Shown: positions 16,279 through 23,949 of the stretch, one piece after another
How positions within the stretch are numbered: the stretch's first letter is position 1
Layout of the letters: the number at the start of each line of letters is the position of its first letter
Source of the DNA: Bacteroidales bacterium
Lineage (GTDB): Bacteria; Bacteroidota; Bacteroidia; Bacteroidales; UBA932
Assembly: GCA_017548445.1 (NCBI GenBank)
Contig: JAFYZZ010000088.1
Location: forward strand, 1-37,047
DNA length: 37,047 nt
Reading direction: 5' to 3'
Notes under the pieces: model-generated
Told to the model about the DNA's origin: nothing
What the model saw: only the letters and a program-made list of their open reading frames with translations
Databases searched by the model: none
Made by a program: the position numbers and the translations under genes

Positions 16279-19005
16279 ATGTTTGAAATGAAAAAACGCG
16301 TCTATCGCTTCGGTGGAAAGACGGCCGAAGGCGATGGGACTATGCGGGAGCTCCTGGGTGGAAAGGGAGCCAACCTGGCCGAGATGAGCAAGCTCGGTAT
16401 GCCGGTTCCGGCGGGATTCACCATCACGACTGAATGCTGCGCCGAATATTATCAGTTGGGCGGCGGTTATACCGAAGACCTCAAGATGGAGGTCCGCGGC
16501 GCCCTGAACGCGACCGAGGCCCTGATGGGCAAGAAATTCGGCGATCCGGAGGATCCCCTCCTGGTGAGCTGCCGTTCCGGCGCCCGCTCTTCGATGCCGG
16601 GTATGATGGACACCATCCTGAACATCGGTCTGTGCTCCGCCACCATCCCGGGAATGATCAAGAAGACCGGCAACCCGCGTTTCGTGTACGACGCCTACCG
16701 CCGTCTCATTATGATGTATTCCGACGTCGTGATGGAGAAGGCCGAGGGCATCGAGCCCGCCGACGGCCAGGGCATCCGCCAGCAGCTGGACCGGATGATG
16801 GCCGAACTCAAGGAGAAGAAGGGCTATGCCTCCGATACCGAAATCACCGCTGACGAACTGAAGACCCTCTGCGAGAAGTTCAAGAAGAAAGTGAAGGAAG
16901 TGCTCGGCGTCGAGTTCCCCGACACCGCGCAGGACCAGCTGTGGGGTTCCATCGGCGGCGTGTTCAAGTCCTGGAACGGCAAGCGCGCCATCGCGTACCG
17001 CCGCATCGAGAAGATTCCCGATGACTGGGGCACCGCCGTGAACGTCCAGTCGATGGTCTTCGGCAATATGGGCAACACCTCCGCCACCGGCGTCGCGTTC
17101 TCGCGCAACCCGGCCAACGGCGACAACCGTTTCTACGGCGAGTGGCTCATCAACGCCCAGGGCGAGGACGTGGTCGCGGGCATCCGCACCCCGAACCCGC
17201 TCAACGAGGCCACCAAGAACGACCACAACCGCCACCTCGAGTCCCTCGAGATGGCTATGCCCAAGGTGTATGAGGAACTGGACGGCATCCGCAAGCGTCT
17301 GGAGAACCACTTCCACGATATGCAGGACATCGAGTTCACCATCCAGGAAGGCACCCTGTGGATGCTGCAGTGCCGTATCGGCAAGCGCACCGGCCTGGCC
17401 GCCCTTCAGATGGCCATCGATATGCTCGACGAGGGTATGATCGACGAGAAGACCGCCGTGATGCGCGTCACCCCGGCCCAGCTCGACGAAGTGCTGCACC
17501 CGATCCTGAACCCGGCCTCCGAGAAGGGTGCGAAGATCATCGCCAAGGGTCTGCCCGCCTCCCCGGGCGGAGCCGTGGGAACCCTCGTGTTCACCTCCGA
17601 AGCCGCGATGGAAGCGGCTGCAGCCGGCAAGAAGACCATCCTCGTGCGCGAAGAGACCTCCCCGGAGGACATCCAGGGTATGCGTGCTTCCGCCGGTATC
17701 CTCACCACCCGTGGCGGTATGACCTCCCACGCGGCCCTCGTGGCGCGCGGCTGGGGCAAGTGCTGCATCGTGGGCTGCGAGGCGATGAAGATCAACCTCG
17801 AGTCCAAGACCCTCACCTTCGCCGGTGAGAAGAAGGTCTTCAAGGAGGGCGACTGGTTCTCCCTGAACGGCTCCAAGGGTCTGGTCTATGCGAAGCAGAT
17901 CGAGATGATGGACGCCAGCGAGAATCCGACCTTCCTGCGCTTTATGAGCATCGTGGACAAGTACCGCCGCCTGGGCGTCCGCACCAACGCCGACACCCCG
18001 GAGGATGCCCAGAAGGCGCTCGACTTCGGCGCCGAGGGAATCGGCCTCTTCCGTATCGAGCATATGTTCTACGGCAAGAACTCCGAGACCCCGCTCGCCA
18101 AGCTGCGCAAGATGATCCTCTGCACCACCGACCAGGAGCGCAAGGACGCGCTGGCCGAGCTGGAGCCGTTCATCAAGGCTTCCGTCAAGAGCACCCTCAA
18201 GGTGATGGACGGCAAGCCGGTGGTGTTCCGTCTGCTCGACCCGCCGCTGCACGAGTTCGTCCCCACCACCAAGGAGAAGACCGCCGAGGTGGCCAAGGAA
18301 CTGGGCATCAGCGCCGCCGAGGTGACCCGCCGCGGCGAGAGCCTGCACGAAGTGAACCCGATGATGGGTCTGCGCGGCGTGCGTCTGCACGTGGCCTACC
18401 CGCTCATCGCCGAGACGCAGTACCGCGCCATCTTCACGGCCGTGGCAGAACTCTCCCGCGAGGGCTACCACCCGCAGCCGGAGATTATGATCCCGGTCAC
18501 CGTGTCCGCCCGCGAGCTGGGCTTCCAGCGCGCCATCTGCGAGCGCATCAAGGCCGAGGTCGAGGTCCAGAACGAGATGATCATCACCTATAAGTTCGGT
18601 ACGATGATCGAGATCCCGCGCGCCGCCCTGACCGGCGACCGTATGGCCCGTACCGCGGAGTTCTTCTCCTTCGGTACCAACGACCTCACCCAGATGACCT
18701 TCGGTTTCTCCCGCGACGACGTGGGTACCTTTATGGGCAACTACCTCGGCCACAAGATCCTCGACGCCGACCCGTTCCAGACCATCGACACCAAGGCGGT
18801 GGGACGGCTGGTCGAGATCGGTATCCAGAGCGGCCGGGCCGGCAGGCCGGACCTGAAGTGCGGCGTGTGCGGCGAGCACGGCGGCGACCCCGACTCCATC
18901 GCGTTCTTCAACAGAATCGGCGTGGACTACGTGAGCTGCTCTCCGTTCCGCGTGCCCATCGCCCGCCTCGCGGCCGCCCAGAGCGCCATCCGCCAGGCTG
19001 ACTAA
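16279..19005 (+). CDS. ppdK: Pyruvate, phosphate dikinase
   Basis: This is a 908-residue enzyme, standard length, that interconverts pyruvate, ATP and phosphate with phosphoenolpyruvate, AMP and pyrophosphate. In anaerobic Bacteroidales it works in glycolysis or gluconeogenesis. The N-terminal nucleotide-binding domain starts LLGGKGANLAEMSKLGMPVP and has SCRSGARSSMPGMMDTILN. The phosphohistidine domain has the catalytic histidine in GGMTSHAALVARG at about residue 483. The C-terminal PEP/pyruvate barrel has CGVCGEHGGDP near 862 and FFSFGTNDLTQMTFGFSRDD. ATG 16279 is used; ATG 16288 is also possible. Codon choice is strongly biased to C-ending codons, as expected for a highly expressed gene, except before ATG, where T-ending codons are used. 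It is monocistronic, with its own promoter and terminator. Confidence 0.98.
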   Translation: MFEMKKRVYRFGGKTAEGDGTMRELLGGKGANLAEMSKLGMPVPAGFTITTECCAEYYQLGGGYTEDLKMEVRGALNATEALMGKKFGDPEDPLLVSCRSGARSSMPGMMDTILNIGLCSATIPGMIKKTGNPRFVYDAYRRLIMMYSDVVMEKAEGIEPADGQGIRQQLDRMMAELKEKKGYASDTEITADELKTLCEKFKKKVKEVLGVEFPDTAQDQLWGSIGGVFKSWNGKRAIAYRRIEKIPDDWGTAVNVQSMVFGNMGNTSATGVAFSRNPANGDNRFYGEWLINAQGEDVVAGIRTPNPLNEATKNDHNRHLESLEMAMPKVYEELDGIRKRLENHFHDMQDIEFTIQEGTLWMLQCRIGKRTGLAALQMAIDMLDEGMIDEKTAVMRVTPAQLDEVLHPILNPASEKGAKIIAKGLPASPGGAVGTLVFTSEAAMEAAAAGKKTILVREETSPEDIQGMRASAGILTTRGGMTSHAALVARGWGKCCIVGCEAMKINLESKTLTFAGEKKVFKEGDWFSLNGSKGLVYAKQIEMMDASENPTFLRFMSIVDKYRRLGVRTNADTPEDAQKALDFGAEGIGLFRIEHMFYGKNSETPLAKLRKMILCTTDQERKDALAELEPFIKASVKSTLKVMDGKPVVFRLLDPPLHEFVPTTKEKTAEVAKELGISAAEVTRRGESLHEVNPMMGLRGVRLHVAYPLIAETQYRAIFTAVAELSREGYHPQPEIMIPVTVSARELGFQRAICERIKAEVEVQNEMIITYKFGTMIEIPRAALTGDRMARTAEFFSFGTNDLTQMTFGFSRDDVGTFMGNYLGHKILDADPFQTIDTKAVGRLVEIGIQSGRAGRPDLKCGVCGEHGGDPDSIAFFNRIGVDYVSCSPFRVPIARLAAAQSAIRQAD

Positions 19006-19039
19006 AGCGTCACCCGCCGGTTTGACCGGTGAATGTGAA

Positions 19040-19074
19040 AACGGCCTCCGAAGGAATCCGGAGGCCGTTTTTTT
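19040..19074. terminator. Bidirectional intrinsic terminator between ppdK and DUF389 gene
   Basis: ACGGCCTCCG (19041-19050) pairs perfectly with CGGAGGCCGT (19059-19068) around an 8-nt loop. T7 follows on the plus strand and the mirrored A run precedes it, so it can stop transcription from both convergent genes. Confidence 0.92.
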
Positions 19075-19085
19075 GTTCAATCGGG

Positions 19086-20432
19086 TTATCGCTTCTTCGT
19101 TTCCACGATGACATCCACGTCGTCCACGCCCAGGCGGACCTTCAGCCAGTTCTGGATGCGCAGGCGTTCCGCATCCTTGAGGGGTTTGGAGCATTGAAGG
19201 ATGGCGACGATGACCTCGCTGGCGGTGTCGCTGTCGGCCGCGACCCGCTGTCCACGGGTCAGGGTGACCTGGTTGATGCCGTCGTACTGGGCGGCCAGTT
19301 CGCGCGTGAGCAGCGCCGTGGGAAGTTCGCGGTTCTGGTATTTCTGGATCTCGCCCGACAGTTCGGTGATCTTGCCTTCCAGTTCCTCGACCTGCCGGTT
19401 GTGCCCGTCGATGACGTTGCGGATCAGTTCAGATTCGGTCAGGATTTCGTTCTGGAAGGCGGCGTCCTCGTGGATGAGGATCTGGCTGCTGGCGATGCCG
19501 GCCTCTTCGGCCTGCGTCAGCAGGCGCTCCCGGGCCGCGTCGTCCATCTTCTCCCCGGCCAGGTAGAGCTCGAGGGTGGGCGGCTTGTGGTCCAGGTCGG
19601 TCTTGTAGTCGTAGATATAGCTCTTGCCGAGACTCTTGTTGTCTTTTACGAGCTGTTCGGCGTTGCGGGCGAAGTTGTTGTCGCGGATCATCTCGATGCC
19701 GGACAGGACGCTCGGGACGATCAGGGCGGTGAGGATGACCGCGCTCCAGCGGGCGCTGCGGCGGCTCCGGGCCTCGTCCTCGACCACCTTCGGGAAGTGG
19801 AGGTACTTGACCGTGATGACGGTGGCCAGCGTGATGAAGACCGAGTTGATGAGGAAGAGGTAGAAGGCGCCGATGATGAATTTCAGCTCCAGGTGGGCGA
19901 TGCCGTAGCCGACGGTGCATAGCGGGGGCATCAGGGCGGTGGCGATGGCCACGCCCGGAAGGACGGTTCCGCCCTTCTCCTTGCGGGAAGTCTCCAGGAT
20001 GCCGGCGAATCCGCCGAACAGGGCGATCAGGACGTCATACAGGGTGGGGTTGGTGCGGGCCAGCAGCTCCGTCGGACGCTCCAACTGGAGCGGGGAGATG
20101 AGGTAGAACAGCGTGGAGGCGAGGATGCTGATCAGCACCATCACGAGGAAGTTCTTGAAAGCGTTCTTGACCAGGTCGGTGTCGTTGGTGCCCACGCCCA
20201 GGCCGAAGCCGAGGATGGGACCCATCACCGGGGAGATGAGCATCGCGCCGATGATGACCGGTATGGAGTTGAGGTTGAGGCCCACGGACGCGATGATGAT
20301 CGCGCAAGCCAGGATGAATACGTTGGGCCCGCGGAAGAAGATGCCGCGCCGGATGCTGACAGCGGCATTCTCCACGTCCACGTGGTCCTTCATATTGACC
20401 AGTATGCGGAGGAAACGGGTAAACTTGTTCAT
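19086..20432 (-). CDS. DUF389 family membrane protein
   Basis: This is a 448-residue integral membrane protein of the DUF389 (TIGR00341-like) family. The hydrophobic core has several transmembrane helices between about residues 30 and 230. It carries the family signatures VIIGAMLISPVMGPILGFG and GVAIATALMPPLCTVGYGIA. The C-terminal 200 residues are soluble, with a probable coiled coil (NRQVEELEGKITELSGEIQKY). Function is unknown; transport has been suggested for the family. I chose ATG 20432 (MNKFTRFLRILVNMKDHVD); a longer open frame to 20540 would cross its own predicted promoter and the divergent gene's start. It is convergent with ppdK, sharing a terminator, and divergent from the 20521 gene. 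Confidence 0.9.
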   Translation of the reverse strand: MNKFTRFLRILVNMKDHVDVENAAVSIRRGIFFRGPNVFILACAIIIASVGLNLNSIPVIIGAMLISPVMGPILGFGLGVGTNDTDLVKNAFKNFLVMVLISILASTLFYLISPLQLERPTELLARTNPTLYDVLIALFGGFAGILETSRKEKGGTVLPGVAIATALMPPLCTVGYGIAHLELKFIIGAFYLFLINSVFITLATVITVKYLHFPKVVEDEARSRRSARWSAVILTALIVPSVLSGIEMIRDNNFARNAEQLVKDNKSLGKSYIYDYKTDLDHKPPTLELYLAGEKMDDAARERLLTQAEEAGIASSQILIHEDAAFQNEILTESELIRNVIDGHNRQVEELEGKITELSGEIQKYQNRELPTALLTRELAAQYDGINQVTLTRGQRVAADSDTASEVIVAILQCSKPLKDAERLRIQNWLKVRLGVDDVDVIVETKKR

Positions 20433-20454
20433 ACCTTTGTGGTTGTTCAAAAAG

Positions 20455-20462
20455 CAAATATA
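20455..20462 (-). promoter_or_regulatory. -7 box of the DUF389 gene
   Basis: On the minus strand TATATTTG is a perfect TAnnTTTG match, 22 bp before the ATG at 20432. A twin box of identical sequence for the divergent gene lies 12 bp away on the plus strand. Confidence 0.55.
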
Positions 20463-20474
20463 AAGAAAAAGAGT

Positions 20475-20482
20475 TATATTTG
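20475..20482 (+). promoter_or_regulatory. -7 box of the 20521 gene
   Basis: TATATTTG is a perfect TAnnTTTG match, 38 bp before the ATG at 20521, leaving a leader of roughly 34 bases. It faces away from the identical box of the divergent DUF389 gene. No clear -33 element was found for either. Confidence 0.55.
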
Positions 20483-20520
20483 TTGAATACGAAAAGACAA
20501 TAACCACAACATCCACGAAT

Positions 20521-22743
20521 ATGGCAAAGAAACAGACCAACGGTTACCCCTGGCAATACTGCTCCCTGGGCGGAGTGGTCCGGGTGAACATCACTTCTGG
20601 AGAGGACATCGCCCACCTGGGCGAACTCGACCAGAAACTCTGGACGGTCCTGGCGTGTCCCGTGAAGGACCTGGACCTCGACGAGAAGACCCTTCAGCTG
20701 ATCGATACCGACGCCGACGGGCGCATCCGCGTGGCGGAAATCGTGGCCGCGGCGCAGTGGCTCACCTCCGTAATCAAGGACAAGAACCTGATCCTCAAGG
20801 GGGAGGGCGTGCTGAAGCTGGACCAGATCGATACCTCCAACGAAGCCGGGCAGAAGCTTTACAACTCCGCAAAGCAGATCCTCTCGAACCTCGGGCTCGA
20901 GAAGGATGAAATCAGCGTGGAGGAAGCCTCCGACACGGTGGCCATCTTTGCCAAGACGCAGGCCAACGGCGACGGCGTCATCACCCCCGCCTCGCCGGAC
21001 GACGACACCCTGCGTCCGCTCATCACGACCATCGCCGAGAAGGTCGGCTCCGCGACGGACCGCAGCGGCGAGGCCGGCGTCACCGCCGAGCATATCGAGG
21101 CCTTCTACACCGCCCTGGCGGATTATGCCGCGTGGCAGGACGCCGCGCAGGCCGACAAGGAGAACGTGTTCCCGTTCGGCGACGACACGGCGGCGGCCCT
21201 GGACGCCTGCAACGCCGTCAAGGATAAGGTAGCCGACTACTTTATGCGCTGCAAGCTGATCCGCTTCGACGAGGCCGTCTCCGGCGCCGTGGACGTCCCG
21301 GCCGAGAAGCTCGGCGCCATCAGCGAGAAGAACCTCGCCACGCAGTCCGAGGAGATCGCCTCCTATCCGCTGGCCCGTCCGGGCAAGGACACCGTCCTGC
21401 CCTTCGAGGGCATCAACCCGGCCTGGCAGCCGGCCTTCGCGGCCGTGAAGGCCTTGGTCCTGGACAAGGAGTTCCCCAAGGCGGAGGGCATCACGGAAGA
21501 GCAGTGGGCCGGCGTGCTCGCGAAGTTCGCTCCGTATACCGCCTGGATGGCGGAGAAGAAGGGCGAGGCCGTGGAGGCCCTGGGCCTGGACGAGATCCAC
21601 GCCCTGCTGAAGGCCGACCGCAAGGCCGATCTGATGGCCCTGGTGGACGCCGACAAGGCGCTCGAGGAGGAAGCCAACTCCATCGACGAGGTGGGAAAGC
21701 TGCTGCACTATTACCGCGACTTTGCCAAGTTGCTCCGCAACTACGTGATATTCACGGATTTCTATGGGCGCAGGGAGCAGAAGACCCGCGGCGTCTTCGA
21801 GTGCGGCCAGCTGTACATCGACGAGCGCTGCTGCGACCTTTGCATCAAGGTGAGCGATATGGGCGCGCACGGCGATATGCCCAAGCTCAGCGGGATGTTC
21901 CTGCTGTACTGCACCTGTACCTCCAAGACCCACGGCGGCACGATGAACATCGTGGCCGTGATGACGGACGGCAAGACCAGCGACCTGCGTCCGGGCAAGA
22001 ACGGCCTGTTCTATGACCTCGACGTCGGAGACTGGGATGCCGTGATCACCAAAGTGGTGGAGAATCCGCTCAGCATCAAGGAAGCCTTCTGGAGCCCTTA
22101 CCGCAAGGTGGCGCGTTTCGTGTCCGACCGGATCGACAAGTCGGCGGCCGATAAGGAAAACGCCGCCGCAGCCAAGCTGCAGGGGAAGGCGGACGGCGCC
22201 CCGGCAGCCGGGAAACAACCGTTCGACATCGGCAAGTTCGCGGGCATCGCGGCGGCCATCGGCCTGGCTCTGGCCGGCATCGGCGGCGCCCTGGCCCTGC
22301 TGGGCAATGCAGTCAGCAAGATGCTCTGGTGGCATTGGCTTATCCTCATCGCAGCCGTGATGCTCATCATCTCCGGCCCGTCCTGCTTCATCGCCTGGCG
22401 CAAGCTGCGCCGCCGCAACCTGGGTCCCGTGCTCAACGCCAACGGCTGGGCCATCAACTCCCGCGTGCTGGTGAACACCCTCTTCGGCAAGATCCTGACG
22501 AGCGTGGCGAAGTACCCGAAGATGAAGCTCGACGACCCGTACGCCAAGCGTACCCCCTGGTGGCGCAAGCTGCTCCGCTGGCTGATCGCCCTGCTGATCG
22601 TCGCTTTCGGCGTCTGCTATTTTACGAATAACCTGAAGTGGATGGGCATCGAGCGCAAGCCGAAGGCGGACAAGACCGCCGTCGAACAGGTTGAAGAGGC
22701 TCCGGCGCCCGTCCTGGAAGAAGCGGCTCCCGAAGCCGAATAG
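20521..22743 (+). CDS. Large uncharacterised membrane protein with EF-hand loop
   Basis: This is a 740-residue protein without an N-terminal signal peptide. A canonical EF-hand calcium loop is at 62-73 (DTDADGRIRVAE; D1, D3, D5, G6, I8, E12 all present). A second, degenerate loop follows (QANGDGVITPAS). Most of the first 560 residues are acidic and helical. A cysteine-bearing stretch near 430-470 (ERCCDLCIKV, LLYCTCTSK) has a possible beta fold. Three hydrophobic helices lie near 570-590, 602-622 and 685-705, and the tail is acidic and Ala/Glu-rich (VEQVEEAPAPVLEEAAPEAE). The topology is probably a large cytosolic domain with a C-terminal membrane anchor. It is 3 bp from the glycosyltransferase gene, so the two are probably co-transcribed. 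I do not recognise the family, although it looks like a conserved Bacteroidales protein. Confidence 0.75.
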   Translation: MAKKQTNGYPWQYCSLGGVVRVNITSGEDIAHLGELDQKLWTVLACPVKDLDLDEKTLQLIDTDADGRIRVAEIVAAAQWLTSVIKDKNLILKGEGVLKLDQIDTSNEAGQKLYNSAKQILSNLGLEKDEISVEEASDTVAIFAKTQANGDGVITPASPDDDTLRPLITTIAEKVGSATDRSGEAGVTAEHIEAFYTALADYAAWQDAAQADKENVFPFGDDTAAALDACNAVKDKVADYFMRCKLIRFDEAVSGAVDVPAEKLGAISEKNLATQSEEIASYPLARPGKDTVLPFEGINPAWQPAFAAVKALVLDKEFPKAEGITEEQWAGVLAKFAPYTAWMAEKKGEAVEALGLDEIHALLKADRKADLMALVDADKALEEEANSIDEVGKLLHYYRDFAKLLRNYVIFTDFYGRREQKTRGVFECGQLYIDERCCDLCIKVSDMGAHGDMPKLSGMFLLYCTCTSKTHGGTMNIVAVMTDGKTSDLRPGKNGLFYDLDVGDWDAVITKVVENPLSIKEAFWSPYRKVARFVSDRIDKSAADKENAAAAKLQGKADGAPAAGKQPFDIGKFAGIAAAIGLALAGIGGALALLGNAVSKMLWWHWLILIAAVMLIISGPSCFIAWRKLRRRNLGPVLNANGWAINSRVLVNTLFGKILTSVAKYPKMKLDDPYAKRTPWWRKLLRWLIALLIVAFGVCYFTNNLKWMGIERKPKADKTAVEQVEEAPAPVLEEAAPEAE

Positions 22744-22746
22744 AAA

Positions 22747-23949
22747 ATGCCCAAAGCTACTATCTTTTCTCCGGAACAGGCCAACGTAGGTCTGTTCTGC
22801 GATGTTTTCCCGCCCGTGATGGACGGCGTGTCCGTGTGTATGGAGAATTATGCCTACTGGATGCAGAAGAAGGTGGGTGGCGTGTGTGTGGTCACCCCGT
22901 CCGCGCCGGGAGCCGACTACAGCGAACACGAATTCAAGGTCTTCGATTATTTCTCCGTTCCGGTGCCGATGCGCCATCCGTACGTGACGGGCATCGCGGA
23001 GATCGACCCGACCTATCTCGCGAAGATTGCGACCACGCGTTTCAAGATCCTGCACGCGCACTGTCCGTTCGCTTCCGGGATGGCGGCGATGCGCATCGCC
23101 CGGCTCCAGAAAATCCCCGTGGTGGCCACCTTCCACTCCAAGTACCGCGACGACTTTTCGCGCGTGCTGCCGAAGCTGGCGGTGGATATGATCATCGACC
23201 AGATCATCGAGTTCTACGAGCGCGCAGACCTGGTGTGGGTGCCGCAGGAGTCGGTGATCGACGTCATCCGCGAATACGGCTACAAGGGCCACGTTGAGGT
23301 GATGGACAACGGGTCCGACCTGGTGGCGGACTATCCGGAGAAGTTTTTCGTGGACGCCCGCAGGAGGCTGGGCATCGCCCCTGGGGAGTTCGTGATGCTC
23401 TTCGTGGGCCAGCACATCTGGGAGAAGAACCCGCGCCTGGTCATCGAGGCGCTCGCCCGCATCCCGGACGTGCCGTTCCGGATGTATTTCGTCGGGACCG
23501 GCTATGCCGCCGAAGAGATGCGGAAACTGGTGAGCGAGAAGGGCCTGGACGGCAAGGTGACATTTGTCGGCTCCATCACCGACCGCTCCGCGATTACCGA
23601 CTATTATGCCGCGTCCGACCTCTTCCTCTTCCCGTCGCTGTATGACAACGCGCCGCTGGTGGTGCGCGAGGCGGCGGCGCTGCACACCCCGGCCGTGATG
23701 GCCGAGGGCGCGACGGCCGCCACCATCCTCAAGGACGGCGAGAACGGGTTCCTGGTGGAGAACGACCCGGACCGGATGGCGGAACTGCTGCGCAGCCTGA
23801 TCCACGACCCGCAGCGCGTACACCGCGTGGGCCTGCAGGCCTCGAAGAGCATCGTCCGCTCCTGGGAAGACTGCGTGGATGAAGTGCTGGACCGCTACAA
23901 CGCGCTGCTGCGCTCCCGCGGCCTGCCGCTCATCGAACGTCCAGCGTAG
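22747..23949 (+). CDS. Glycosyltransferase family 4 protein
   Basis: This is a 400-residue GT-B glycosyltransferase. The N-terminal acceptor domain starts NVGLFCDVFPPVMDGVSVCM and contains ILHAHCPFASGMAAMRIARL and VVATFHSKYRDDF. The C-terminal donor domain has LFVGQHIWEKNPRLVIEAL, FVGSITDRSAITDYYAASDL and FPSLYDNAPLVVREAAAL, the GT4 EX7E-type motif with the first acidic position changed to D/N. It resembles enzymes that transfer sugars to diacylglycerol or mannose-containing lipids, but donor and acceptor are not decidable from sequence. It starts 3 bp after the EF-hand membrane protein and ends overlapping the convergent operon's last gene by 20 bp. Confidence 0.92.
   Translation: MPKATIFSPEQANVGLFCDVFPPVMDGVSVCMENYAYWMQKKVGGVCVVTPSAPGADYSEHEFKVFDYFSVPVPMRHPYVTGIAEIDPTYLAKIATTRFKILHAHCPFASGMAAMRIARLQKIPVVATFHSKYRDDFSRVLPKLAVDMIIDQIIEFYERADLVWVPQESVIDVIREYGYKGHVEVMDNGSDLVADYPEKFFVDARRRLGIAPGEFVMLFVGQHIWEKNPRLVIEALARIPDVPFRMYFVGTGYAAEEMRKLVSEKGLDGKVTFVGSITDRSAITDYYAASDLFLFPSLYDNAPLVVREAAALHTPAVMAEGATAATILKDGENGFLVENDPDRMAELLRSLIHDPQRVHRVGLQASKSIVRSWEDCVDEVLDRYNALLRSRGLPLIERPA

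Noticed and set aside
20433..20540. Longer start for the DUF389 protein
   Set aside because: It would place the start codon upstream of the predicted promoter and inside the divergent gene's coding region; MNKFTRFL at 20432 is the normal start.
20035..23823. Very long open frame (over 1200 codons) on the minus strand opposite the EF-hand protein and glycosyltransferase
   Set aside because: It is a codon-bias shadow of high-GC genes: the translation is low-complexity, rich in H, R, G and V, and crosses several real genes and promoters. Similar long antisense frames at 9165-12422, 2963-4945 and 16060-19194 were rejected for the same reason.
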